A stretch of DNA of 64,000 bases, taken from assembly GCF_003073045.1 (NCBI RefSeq), contig NC_037602.1, forward strand, positions 806,001-870,000, written 5' to 3'. Under the pieces are notes generated by a model. That model saw only the letters and a program-made list of their open reading frames with translations. It ran no database searches and was not told the DNA's origin. Below are positions 23,761 through 55,600 of the stretch, piece by piece (the stretch's first letter is position 1; every line of letters starts with the position of its first letter). Origin of the DNA: Pomacea canaliculata. Lineage: Eukaryota; Mollusca; Gastropoda; Architaenioglossa; Ampullariidae. The position numbers and the translations under genes were made by a program.

Positions 23761-24599
23761 CTGTGCAAAAATTTCAATAATTTTTTTGCGAAAAGTATGT
23801 TTAAAACAGAGTTTCACACAAAGACTGGCATTTGAGATGAAGTATATCCAAGGCCAAGCTGTAAGTGTCCCCAGTGATCCTGTTAAAACCCCAGCATGTG
23901 CAAAAGCCTTCATTTACCATGACGAATGCCTGTAAAATATCCTGAAATGTAAAAAAAAAAAAAGGAAAAGTGTATACTAAAAGAACATCATCTGACACAC
24001 CAAGAACATGCATTTTTTTCAAGTCATCATCCTTGTCATAATGAATGTCATAGATGTCTTTTGCTGCCTATCAATGATGGAAAAAAAAAAACCCTAAATT
24101 CAGTTCTGGTTTCTCTTCCTTTCAACGAATGAAACAACTGACTGCTAAATATTTGAATTGCTAAACAAGTTAACAACCAACCCATCTTATTTTTATCTCC
24201 TGTTTGGTCACCTTCTCCATTAACCGATTTAGTATGTAATAACATCATGAATTTTGTTATCACTAGTTTAAAAAAAACTCAATAAAATTTTATTCAACTT
24301 TTAGTTTTACTTTTGCTTTTCAAAATATTTTCCAAATAACGCCATCCAAGATTTCTTCTTGTCAAAATGGTGTACGTGTACATGCTTGAGGTATTCAAAA
24401 CAGGTGATATTCTTACTGGATTTGTTGATGATATTTGACACGCATGAACTGTTATCACTCTAGCTGGATACCGTCTCGATTAATGGTGAACTATTGTTGA
24501 AGTCAACTTACATGTTGCATTAAACTTTTATATTTTATTTCTTCACTTAATCAGAAATTTCATACGCTGGTCACAGACTTCAATATCGTCTCTTAATTT

Positions 24600-24961
24600 T
24601 AACGACATTTACATACGTATTATATGGCAGGCATTGACAGAAGTTGGCAAGGAGTTAGGTGGAATGGAAGGAAGCATGTAGACCTAACGGAAACGAGCAG
24701 ATGAAAGTAGAGTTACCATTCTTTTATACTTGAGTACTACGTCAACGCCTAAACTTTTGTGCGAAGAACGTCATTGGTTAGTGCCGTTCACTGACGTAAG
24801 CAAGGGAGAACGGAATGGCGTGTGTAAGTTGATCGTCGCAAGCAGTAGGTCTACAAACGAAGTATACGAAAACATTTTTCGCCATGCAATTCTGGTGAAT
24901 AGACTGAAACACTTTAAGTCAGTGTCTAGTTCTTGGCTTTAGGGTCACTTCAAGTATCACC
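24600..24961. promoter_or_regulatory. Shared upstream region between the GLD2-type gene and UPF1
   Basis: The two genes point away from each other here, and no coding exon was recognised between about 24.06 and 24.96 kb. Two CRE/ATF-like half-palindromes lie in opposite orientation: TACGTCA at 24738-24744 and TGACGTAA at 24792-24799. No TATA box is evident, as is usual for housekeeping bidirectional promoters. The GLD2 first exon was not located, so the true distance between the start sites is unknown. Confidence 0.45.
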
Positions 24962-43286
<18,325 letters not shown>

Positions 43287-46200
43287 CCCCCATTCTCCTT
43301 GCCCTCCCAGGTAGGGACATTCTTAGTCCCATTCTCCCTCATACCTCCAGGCAGGAGTCATCCGTGGGTGTTTTTCTGTTTGAAGCTGACTAGGGATAGT
43401 TTGAGTTTGCTATTATTAGTTTCTATGCATTTGTGTTGCTAATGATCCACTACACGGGATAGGCATGGAAATCAGAGTAGAGGTTGACATCATCAAGGCA
43501 GTAGAGGCAGGACAGTGAGATCGTGAACACCTGTCCACTTTATGTTGTAATGCGTTTTTATATATCAGTTGACAGTGGAGTGAAAGAATAAACAGCATTA
43601 TCATTTCTTAGATTTCATTACTTCTTTGTCCATCAAACATCGCTTTTGCTCAGTCTGCTAACAGATTGAGCTGAATTTTGAAAATCTAGCAAAGACTGAA
43701 GTCATCATGTACTAATTATTTTTTTCTTTTATGCAGATGTGCATGGGAGGGTGCCGTGAGCACCACTATCAACAGTGAGGTTACATCCGCAGTGTCCCGC
43801 TTGCCCCTCGGCCAACAAGCATGGGTGTTGCAGAGCATTGGCACGGTTGCTCACCAGCAGACCGGCTGCCGCAGATCCCCAGTATGGAGAGCAGACGCTC
43901 TTGCAGCAACCGTTGCTGCGGGTTGTGTCAGGGCCTGCCTGGCGTCACATCCACCACCAGCGACTGAAGAGAAAGTCCATGTCCTCTTGAGGCCATGAAT
44001 TGTCAACTGCCGGTGGCGTGACACAGACACAGCAGTCAACCGCATACGGAGTTTGGGAGCCACCTTGAACAGATGGAAAGGGCCATATGAGGAGGAGCGT
44101 GGAGGATTTGCTGACACTGCAGGACTTTTTTCCCAACCTCTCGGCAGAGAAGAACTCTCTGTTGGGACCCAGACTGTCGTGTATTGAAGGTGACACCGTG
44201 GTCGCCAGTGGAGGAGGCCATGGGAAGAGTGGGGAGAGCGTGGTGGCTGATGGGATACAGCACAGTTGCAGGAAGGAGATTCCTGCTTGCAAAGCTGTCC
44301 TGGCCACCCCCTCCACTTCACCTACTACACATTCTAGCGGTTTCTGGGATTGCTTGGATGTTTGATTATAATTTGTACACCCACTAACTTTGTCCCGTCT
44401 TATTTTTTTCCGTACTTGGATTTTGGTTTACTTTCCTAATCCTTCTCCTACTAATGCTCCGTCTGTTTTAAACAACCTTTATCATGCAAATTTGTGTTAC
44501 TGAATTGCATTTTTTTTAATTGTCTTCATTTTACATGCTAGGAATACAGTGAATATAGAGGAGAAAAACATGCCTGTGTTATTTTGAGTATATTAACATC
44601 TATGGCTACCTGACTGCAACTGGTAATCCTGCTTTTATTTTTGAGAGAGAGGGGGGGGGCAGACTTTGAGGAGTATTATTTTGATTTATTACATCAACCA
44701 TAAACAAAGTCATCAGATGACATTCATTCACAGAGAAGAAAAAAAAAATCTATGTGGCAGCAAACTGCCATCCACCAAACTCGGACAAAGTATGCACTAC
44801 AAGTACATGTAATCCCCAACCTTCTCCATTTAAAGTATTCACATCCTGTTTCACTACGTAGGGATATTTGTCAGTCTTGGTCCTGTACCGTTTTTGGTTT
44901 ATTCCGTGTGTCCACACAATTATTTCAAGAAATTAATGCAACGTAAGTTTTTTTTTTTATTTATTTATTTTTAAAAAAAAATCCAGAAATGTTTGGGTTA
45001 ACACAAGGTCTTGGCTGCTAATCTTTCATTTTTCCTTCTCATCCCTCTCCAGTCGTCACTTTGAAAATAGGTTGGATGTGGAGATCATTGCTGGTCGGTG
45101 TGAGTTTAAGGTACCATCAGGGCTAGTTGCAATGTGCAGACATTTGGCCAGAGCTGCACCTTTGCCACCATTTAAATGCACGTTAGGTCAAAGCCTTATT
45201 TTGGCATTACTTTTATTCTGTGCTAAAGCATTCTCATTAATGCATTCAACATTGAACACCCACACACACTTTCTGTACGGAGCCATCCCTGAATCTTTGG
45301 TTCCATGATGTATTATGGTTGGAATGTTTTACTGCAGAAAAAGTTTTAAAAATATTTCTCTTGCGTTTGCAGATAAATTTTAATTTTAAAATATTTTATA
45401 CATTTATGAGGTGCAGACTTGGAGTGTTCACTCAACCGAAAACCGTTTTTGATGGTTAAGTTCCCCATTAGATTATAGTGCCAAGAATTGACTTTCCTGT
45501 CATGACCAGCTAGGTACACTATCTTCAACTTTTTGTTCATTTACTTGAGGGCTGCGGTGTTAAAGATTTAATACGAAGATTCCTGTTGTAGGTGTGGGGA
45601 GCATTTTTTAAAAAATCTTTTCCTTTTTAATCAAAGCTGTTAACTCTAAACAAAGGATGTGGAAAAAGGAAACAACGCTTGATTTCTTATAGGATGCAAA
45701 CAGGTTATGCTCAGTTCAAAACTATCTCCCCTGTACTTGGTTGGGGTGAATCTTCTTAGACAGGATCATGCTTAGCCATTGTTGATGTCAACACATTTCA
45801 GAGAAAAAAATTAATCTGTGGCATTGTGGGATGCTACTTGTAGTTATGCTTCCAGGGATACATGATCATCTAAAGTTTGTGCTATAAAGAAGACATTGAA
45901 AACTATTGGTCAGATTAAAGGCAACTTTAGTTTTACAATTAGCAGTCCCTGATCTAAGACCCAGGTATGGTGATAGCCAGCATTAGAAGCTTAGGTTCTT
46001 TATAGAGGTCTTGTTACTTTACAGCATGGTTTATTTACACTTAGCCTAATCAACCTGGTTTTAAAAGCTGGTAGTGGAGGGAAGTGTAGCATTGGGCCTT
46101 TGTGCAAGATGAGCGTGCTGTTGTCCACAAACACCAAAAGTGGATGGTATAGGGTGTCATGTGATGTTAGAAAACAGTATCCGCATGGCTAGGGGTGCCG

Positions 46201-46463
46201 GGCTCTACTCAGAACCCAGTTGTCAGGTAACATGGTAGTAGCAGTCATCACCATCATGAATAGCTGCAACAACCTGGGGTTGTGGTGTAATCTTGTCCAT
46301 TTCTGACAATGAACTTGCAGTGCATTCATAATCCTTTCACTTGCTATGTGTTCACTGCTGTGTTTAGCTTGTCCCAACTTTCTGTTCCTTTTTTTTTTGT
46401 TTGTCTATCTTTTTGCTTAAACCAGTGTGTGCTTTTTTGTGAATTTTATGTGGTAATAATAAA
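43287..46463 (+). other. UPF1 3' untranslated region with a probable intron and two candidate poly(A) sites
   Basis: A donor CCCAG|GTAGGG lies at 43310/43311, 24 nt after the stop codon, and a strong acceptor (pyrimidine run then ATGCAG) ends at 43736. An unspliced transcript could end at AATAAA at 43587-43592. A spliced one would run through the GC-richer block 43737-44370, possibly to AATAAA at 46458-46463, which is followed by a T/G-rich stretch. ORFs on both strands in 43.75-44.39 kb show no domain and are taken as untranslated sequence. Confidence 0.5.
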
Positions 46464-49400
46464 GCCATGTTAATGACTGTCTTTGTCTTCAACATATCTG
46501 GTTGGTAAAGCAACTATACAGCTTATACATTAAGTGGAAACCATAACTGGCACAGTTTAATTTTTTCCTCAATTCTTAGAATATTTGCCATCTTGTATAT
46601 CTGGAAATATCGTTTGAAGCTTGAACTAAAGTTACTCTGCAAGGTCTTTGTAATCACAGGACAAGAAATACTATTCAAACCAAAGTAAATTCTTTTTCCC
46701 ACATTAATATGGTTGGCTGCTATTGGTGAAACAGCTTCGTGGAATAACTATTTTAAAACCTGCCTTGGAGAGGACACCATAGACAAAAGGAAGAACTAGT
46801 TGACAATTATATTCAGGGTCTGCTCACAACAGCCTAAGATGGGCCTTGCCAACTGCTGCATCCAGCTATCTGCACTGATGATCAGTAATGGCAGACTAGC
46901 ACAACCACTGTCAAGGGTTGAACAAAATATATACCTTGGAGGCTGTAGTTATATTTTAAGCCCCTACCTTTCACCCCAACAGCACCCTCCTTGATCCACC
47001 ACATACCTAACCCTAAATAAGTATAATTCTTTCTGAATTTATAAATCATGTCATTTTCCAAAAGGCTGCTTACCACTATTAAAACCCGCATTTTGAAAGC
47101 GCAGTTATTGCATCGAAAAGATACTCTGAATATATACAAGTTTCTGACTACATAAATTGTGCAGCAATAATTTATTTTGATAAGCACAAGTACCATTACC
47201 ATTATTAATGCCTTCAGCAGAATCATTATTGAAAACTCAAATATAAAAATTTTGAGACATGCTCCTCAAAACAGCCAGACTGAAATTACAGAGTTGGCCT
47301 ATAAATGACAACAATGGTCATGTCCTATTATTCTCACTTGATGACTAATAACTGTTGGTCGATTAGAAGCTTATCTCAGTCAAAGCAACAGTGAAATAAA
47401 TCTACTTATTTCATTTTCAGTAACAAGCAGGTGCTTGAAATATTATAAGTGTAGTTTTTTTCTAATTACGCCTGAAAGTTATAAATCGAGTGGAGATTCA
47501 TGGATAAGACCGGACTTTTCTACCTCGGGGCGCAGTTAGCAAATGCACTATTATTAATTAAATATTTCAGAAAACCTTAATACGCTCTTACTTCTTAGCA
47601 ATGAATGTCAATCTATATCATAAAATTGTAATTAGTTTATGTCGCAAAATCTAAATCTAGGTTTATCTTTATTCCTCAACACTTTGCTGCTGGAGAAGAT
47701 GATAAAACTGTTTTTAAAAGAATGCAATAGAAACTAACCCTGAGAAGGAAAAGCCACACCACAAACCTCTAGAAGCTGCAGGCTTCTCTAAAAAATAAAA
47801 GCAGATTTTAAATGCTGTCAACAAATGATAAGATAAATAAACTGGCACAATTCTGATGGCATCCAGTGGTTTGGGATGTGTTCTAAGGTCAGTCTATAGT
47901 TTCTCAAGCATATTGTATGCTTGCAATAAGGAGACACATGCCCACAAGACACTGTTTTATCAAACCTAAGCACCCCTAGAAGGAACGGATAATGCAGGCA
48001 AGGCAAATGTCTTGTTAGCTCTACAAACTACTACAGATCTTGCATTGGTTTGCCAGCATTAACCAAGTCATTCTTCAGTACACAGCATACTACACATTCT
48101 GGGCTAAGGACCCAGATGAATCTGGCAACTCAACTACATGTAAAAAGATGCAACCTAAAAAAATCCTGAACAAGGTCTAAACTCCTAAGAACATGGTAAG
48201 CATGAACAAATTCAAGTGATGCGTTATTTGGTATTACCATGGGTGGGAGTAAAAATTCTTCTTGTACCAAAGGTGACATGGCCAGTATACATAAGCCTTG
48301 CACAGGAGTGGAGGCAGAGAACACTGATATTAAATCGCCTGTCTAGGCCCCCATTTCTTGGCAGTGAGCTGGAAAAGCCTTCATAGCTCTAGCACTATGG
48401 CAACCCCCCTTTTTCTTCACATCCATACTTTAGTATAAAGCTCCCTCAGCAGTGGTTATGACAGTCACACACTTCGGTATTTCAAAGTGTAACTGGATGG
48501 CAAATTTCAAACATAAATACTTGTGCACATAAAGGCAAATCTATTGGTTCAAGTAAGAAGGGGTAAACAATCTTGCCAACGCAGAAAGTTTTCACTTGTG
48601 TGTGAGGTACATTTGGTTGGAGAGGAAAAAAAGGCACTGGGGGAAAGGGCAATTTTCTTCACCATATATAAACATGCACATGGAAATCTATATAAACATG
48701 CGTATGGAAACTTTCCCACCTCTTTATTACTGTTCAGAGAAACTTTAAAGCTGCTGTACCATCTGGACAGCTAGAAAATTAGAGACTGATGGCAACCCAT
48801 TCCTTTACATATGCTGCCTTGTACCTCCTACCAAAGAAGTTTTCAACTACAAGTTCTTGTGGCCTAAACTAGTGCTGAGCATTTTAGTTAAAGTTTTAGC
48901 CTTTAGGTAGTTTAGCGATTTTAAACCTTGATTTTTGATGCTACATGCCAGTGATAGTGAACCAGATTGCTCTGTGAGGTGGTAATTGAATTTCTCACTG
49001 ACTTCCACTTGAGTGTTAAATGAGTCTCAGATGAAAAGCTATTTAGGTGAGTAAATGCTCTGCTTAGAGCTTGAGAGGAGTCCTTCACATATGCATTTAC
49101 ATAAGCTCACCGAACACAGCAGCTTAGTTCCTCCGACCATGTCTTCAGCAAAATGCTACAACAGTAGATTGAATAAAAAAACCACCATGTTATTGTAAAA
49201 CATACTCCCATTGATAACTTTAAAGAAAAAATCTTTAATATACTGACCTTCCAGCCACACCAAACAAAAACAATTTTTAACACATTCTGACAAGCTACCC
49301 TATGTCTTCAGCAATAATAGTTAACAGAATCATCCAAATAAGGACTAAAAGAAAACTCAATTGGTCAGATGCTTTAAAAAAAAAAAAAAACTTGCACTGA

Positions 49401-49677
49401 TGCTTCCAGAAAATCCTCTCTATGCAAGTAACAGACTGTCCTCGCCAATAAAATGTCATAAAGACAAAATATTCAAATAAAGAGCACTTCTAAATATTTT
49501 ACATGCCCTTTCCAGGCCTTGACATGATAGCAGTCAGCATTTCCACACAATCAGCAAATCTCAAAGCTGGCCCACTTGATGACACGTCAGGCTAACATGA
49601 TCACATACTCAAGCACTCTGCCAGTTACAGTGAGCTTGTCCCACATTAGACTCAAGTCACCAGCTCAAGATTTCTTG
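46464..49677. other. Spacer and 3' UTR between convergent UPF1 and RPRD2-type genes
   Basis: No coding exon was recognised. The part adjoining 49677 should be the RPRD2 3' UTR on the minus strand; TTTATT at 48723-48728 (AATAAA on the minus strand) is one candidate end. No RNA gene or transposon boundary was seen. Confidence 0.45.
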
Positions 49678-52600
49678 TCAGTAATGGTGGTAATTTGATC
49701 TGCGCTGATGGCTAGGACTGGCATACGGTCTTTTAGGGGGAGGTGGTCCATAATTGTAAGCATCGAAAGGATCACCTCCACTGAAATAAGGAGGATTCCC
49801 AGGATAGGGATCAAAGAAAGGAGCAGGGGGTGGCCCATAGCCAAAGGAGCGACTGTCCCTATAGTCATAGCTTTGACCTGGGGAGTATGCATCTGAGGAG
49901 CGTCTACTGTAGTGTCTGTCTTTGAGGAATGCATCCCGGGGATCCCTTGAGGAGGATGATGAGTGTTCATGGCTGCTCAACTCTCGACCATCTCTCAACC
50001 TCTCTTTTTCTCGGCTCGGTTTCTCTGGGTGTTCTACTCTCCGTACCACACTGCTGAGCACCGGGATGCCTTTTGGTCGCCCCACTTCTCCTTCAGAAGC
50101 ACTTTCATCCTCCTCGTCCAGGTCCATGTCCATTTCCCCCATGCCATCATCCCCATCTGATCCGGGGGTAAGGGTCATAAGATTAGGGCGTATGGGGTTT
50201 GGTGTGTAGGAAGCAACCACAGAGCTGACCGTTGTCTTGCGCTTCAGCTTCTCCATAAACTCTTCAGCTTCATCTTTGAGGCCAGATCCCATAGACAGGG
50301 AACCAACTGCAGATGCTCCCAGAGGTGGCTGATCAGGCGGTCGAACATCAGCTGAGCTCAACGCTCCAAAAGTTGGAGGAGGTGGTGGGGGAGGCAACTG
50401 TGAAACAGAAGAAGTGATCTCTTCAGAACTTGGTGTCAGCTCCTTCAACACTGAGTGACTGGTCTTGCGCAAAATACCTTTCACTGGCACTTTGCTTATG
50501 GATGGGAAGGTGGGGGGAGAAACCTCCTGCAAGGGAGGATAGACAATGTTAGGGGGCCCAACATCAACAGCACCATTTGTCCCAGACTGCACTTCAGGCC
50601 AGTTCTCTTTCTGGCCTGGTGAGGTATGCTGGTAAAATGTGGGGCTTGCCATGGGAGGTGGTACAGGTGGCACCATGGTGGGGGGTAGAACTGGTCCAGG
50701 TGGTGGTACACTCATGGAGGATGGTGGAGGAGGTGGAGCCAAAACAAATGTGGGCAAAGGTGGTGGAGGCAATCCAGCACCTGAAGAAAGAGAGCCTGGG
50801 CCTGCCATGTCATCGACCCCTTTCTCTGTCTGTGCTTTCCATGCAGCCCATGACTTGGGTCCTTGTGAAGGAGGTGGCGACATGCTCCCCTCTCTGTCTC
50901 TGCTGCCAAGACCCACTGGCTCGGATGATTTACTGGTCAGCAGCGAGAATGTCTCCAAAAAGCTGCTGCTAGAACCAGTGGGCTTGCTTTTCTGAGTCTG
51001 TGAGATAAGCCTGGACAAAAAGTCAATGGGATTCTCTTTCTGCTTCTTTTTGTCAGGGGGAGGAGGTGGAGGAGATGACCCCACACTTGGCTGCTCATCC
51101 ATGACAGGTGTGGTAGGGGTCTCATCTGTTAAAGGTGTTCCACCCCCTTCCTCCACTGGGAAAGGAAGCTCTGCCTCTGTAAGGGTTTTGTTTGCAGAAG
51201 GTCTGCGGGGGGTGCTGGAGCTGATGGCCAGAGGCTGAGGGATGTAGACAGGGATGGGCTGCTCTTTCATTATGGAACTAGACTTCAACGTAGGTATTAT
51301 GCTGGCCAATCGATTGTCCAAACTCCCACCTATATAATAACATAAAGTCAATGGTTTTCTCTTTTCTAAATATTCTTAATCAACAGCTTTTGGAATGAAC
51401 AAGTTTTACATTAACAAAAACTTTCTTCAGCGGTGGAGGAGACACACTATGCCTCTTAATATTATAATAGAATTCAGATATTCCATGCATATGACTAGTG
51501 ATAGGATCCTATAATATAGTTTTAAGTCTAAAATCATTTAAACTCATGATCATAGTATTTATTAGCCTAAATGCACTCGCCTCACTGAAAACCACCTAGG
51601 AAAGGAACAAAAAAAAAAAAAAAAAAACTTGACAGAAATCTTCATGCTGACCTTTGCCATCTACACCCAAATCATCAGGGGAGCTGACTGGTGATGGTGC
51701 CTCCTCAGGGGGGAAGGTATGTCATCATCTGTTTTAAAAAAAAATCAGAAAGTTCTATTTCAAGGACTCTATGACCCTGACAATAACTTTTCACCACAAG
51801 AAAAGACAGATAAAAAATATTTAGTTCAACACTCATTCTTCTGTATTCCATGTTTAGCTACACACTCATATCAGGCTGGTTTGCAGCAACAAATGTTGTG
51901 GTCGTTACAGCTTCTTTCTTAGCTCCAACACCTTGGTTAGGTTAGATGTTGGTGGTCTTCAAATACCTGCTAAATCGTCTCTGGGTTTGTGTGCATGTGT
52001 CACACCAGCATTAGTCAGTATAAGACATTTCCAGGACTAGGCTTGCTCTAGAGCTGAGGGTGGTTGGCTCTCTTGAGCACTTTCTGGATGGTGGGTGCTT
52101 TCGCTGCTTTGAGAACTCTAAAGATCACTGTGCTGGGGACCAGGAACTCTGCTGAGCATTGGCTGCTTCCAAAAGGGCATTGGGTTCAGCTGTCAAACTG
52201 GTCAAGTGCAAGCCAGCAGGTACAGATCTCCATGAGTATTTGCCATTAGCTATTTAGCTTGTTGGGGAGGACATCGCAGTGTTACTGCTGAAAGAGTGTT
52301 AGTCATGTGAATGATGCTTTATCATTTCAGTCTGTCATCTGCAACATTGCACCAAGCGGGTGTTGAGGTAGTCTTACTAGCTTACTGTTCTGCCTCAGCA
52401 CTTTTTATTAGTCTTTCCTTCAAAGACTGTAGCCTCACTGTTTGCTCCTTAGCAGTCATTGCAGCTGTCTTGGGAAGTATTTTACATTTTTATCAATATA
52501 GCTATAATAGCCTATAATCTTCCATGGAAGAGGTTTCAAAAAGATTTACTTTGACAAGGATTGAACAGCTAAAATTATGCCTGTGAGGTGTAGAATAAAA

Positions 52601-55600
52601 TATATGCTGCAAAAAAGCATGGCAAAGAAGCTTATAGCTAAAATGAAGCAATATTATAAACTGCCAGGGTTACCCTAGGTAACAGTTGACCCACCTTCAA
52701 GCCTCGGCTCTTCACCCGTGTCCAGATCCATATCTACTGGATGTGTGTTGGTATCCAAATATGGAGGGGTGTTGCCTGGTGACGGAGCATCAAGGGAGGG
52801 AGATGGAATTGGGCTTTGTGCACAGGGTAGGGTCTTCTTGAGTTCATCCAAACGTCGCTTCATAGAGTTGATGCGAGCTCCAAAATTTTTGTAGGCCTGA
52901 ATCAATAAGCAAGGGATTCTATGAGTGGTTAGGATTTTATGCTAAATTAAAGTTAACAACACCTATCTTTACTTCATAATGCCAGTACTAACAGCAAGTA
53001 ACTAAATGCTACTGCACTAAGAACTTTTTTATCTATCAGCATGATGTCATTTATATCCACTTTAAATTTTCAAATTAATCAGTGTGCACTTAGCCAGGTC
53101 TGGTGCATATAATGCACACAAATAAGATATTCCATCTAGGCCATATTATTTCTCATTTTTCTGTATAGGTAAGCAAAGTACAACTAAGCTAAGGTAGTGT
53201 ATAACTAAATACCCTCAAGGTGTGTCAGTATTTTCCTGTTTTTCAATTTGTGATAAAATCATTAGATAATATCCCAGTTCTTCAAAACTTTTGACTGAGG
53301 AAGTATCCCTCTTTATATAAATTTAAGCTAGATGGCTGCAGAACAGTTTTTTTTATAATTTAATGAGGTAAACATGAACTAAACCACGTAAATGGTTGTC
53401 AACCACGTCTGCACAGTAAAAATATATCCTTATCCTATTTTGCAAATATGTTTGCACACATTCTGAAATGAACCATTCTCAAATTGGCAGATACATTAGA
53501 GAAATATTTAAAGTACACAATCACTGAATTTCCATGCTTGGAAAAACCAGTTTCACCTGCACCTACAGGTCTGACAGGTTCAATTTCTTAAAAAAAAAAC
53601 AAAAAAAACAACAATGTAAACATACAAAATTTTATAAAAATCAGATGAAAATTTTAGGAAATATTCTGACAACAGTGACATGAACAAAATATACCCCACC
53701 TCACTAAAATATAAATTACATCGAAAAAGATTGTTCTGCAGTCACTAGTTTAAATTCCTTTAAAGGAGATTGGCCCATGCTTCGTCAGTTGAAAGTTTTG
53801 AAGGATACAATTTTATCATAAACTGAAAAAAAAACCTATGAAAATATGATCTTGCATGTAATATGCTTACCTTGAAAGACATGCAAAATGACGGAAAGGT
53901 GTTAAAAAAAATCCACCCAACCCCCAAAAAAATACAAATACTGAAAAACTACAAAAGAGGATAGAAGTGGTAATAGCTGAATCACGTTTTCACAACTCAG
54001 AGCATCTGAAAGTTACTCTATGCTTTAATTTTTCAGCCTTACATTTGCCACAATGCGTGCTTCGCGGTTCTGCTCATCATAGAAATACTCGCTGATGAGC
54101 AGAATCTCCAGCAGATTGGCCTGATCCTGCTGCTTTTTCTCCACACCTTTGACCAGCTCCTCCAGGCGAAGACACGACTCTTCAAACTGAGTGGAAAACT
54201 CATTCCCATGGGCCCTATCTGGCAACACATCAGCCACATAGTGACAGAAGCCACCCAACAGGGCATCCAAATAAAGTCATTATGTTAATACAGCTATCCC
54301 AACAATTCATCTTGTCAATGTTAACACAATTCCTAGTCCTGCTTCACATGATCACCTTTGGAAATCATAGCTACATAGTAACCATAAAATAAGACAACCT
54401 GAAAACACAGTTTGCCTAAATATCAATTGATTAAACATGTAATAAATCTTTCAAAATTTTATAAAAATAGCAGAATGGGAAATATTTCTCACTAAATAGA
54501 ATTCTCAACATGCAGGCTTACTTACCTTTAAGCTGCTTGATGGCTTCAATACTAGAGGCATCTAGTTTTAGATGAGACAACTGTCGAATTTTGACTTCAA
54601 TGTCTGATTCAAGCCGTTTGTAGACACGTATCTTTTCTACCATCTCTTGAGGCTAATCACACGTAATTGAAAAAAAATAAGTTAATTAATATCCTAAAAC
54701 CACTTTCTTTAGAAAATCATGCAACATAAAAGCCTTTTTTTATAAAAGCTGCTAGGTCTAATGCCATGTTCTAAGCAAATCAGGCAATGTAAAAGCTGCT
54801 AACTCCCTTGACTTCAAGTAGGAAAAGGCACCATAAGGAGACTGAGCTACCAAGTGAAAGCATGACAGACAAGTACATCACCTGCTTCTGTAACTGCTCT
54901 ATGATTTTCAATCATTTCAAATGCCATGCTCAGACCTCATATGGAAACTTTTAACAAGATGACAAGATGGGTGGCAAATCAAAAATCAAAAAAGGCTAAG
55001 GGGTGTGCATTCCAGCTGGAGTAGAAAAATGCAGCGTTTAAAAGCACTGGAAACCATTTATTAAGACAAAAGATCAAACAAAAGAAATCTATGCTACCTT
55101 GAATTCTGCCAACACTTCTGGACTTGGTGTATTCTTCTCCTTTTCTTTGCTCTTCTCTGCCTGCAGGTCAGTAAGCGTAGGATCTGCAGGCTGGATAGCC
55201 TCCATGTCATCAACACTTGCAGGACTGAAGGCTGGGTCAATGGGTTTCTTCTGGGCCTTGTTGTGGTGCCCAGTCTTGTTGTGGTGATCACTAATATCTG
55301 ATCTTTTGCCATCTGCTCCAACAAACAGGCAACAGGCAATAACAGCTACATGCATCAGATTGAGCAGTCATGTTTGCAGATGTAAAAAGTACTTGTCTGT
55401 TCCAAATTTTTCCTGCCCTTGTCATTCACATGTTCTGCTACATCTTTCCTGCACTGTTACATTCTCATCACCTCTGTAAATTATTGGACAATGTGCAACA
55501 TTGTAGTTAAGATACAGCAACTAAGAATGTTGAAGATTTTGACACTCTATAATCTTGTTAGACACCTCTTCCTATTCTTAACTCTTTCTGTCCGATAGGC

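Noticed and set aside
23841..24070. Possible further N-terminal exons of the GLD2-type gene (KDIYDIHYDKDDDL and DILQAFVM)
   Set aside because: Splice sites are plausible, but neither segment resembles a GLD2 N-terminus and the poly-T intron between them is very short; not enough to include.
43756..44387. Cluster of ORFs of 60-156 codons on both strands
   Set aside because: No domain, mutual overlap, and position in the UPF1 3' untranslated region; richer GC explains the length of the open frames.
50577..50995. Plus-strand ORFs rich in Gly/Val opposite the RPRD2 last exon
   Set aside because: Antisense shadow of the Pro-rich coding sequence.
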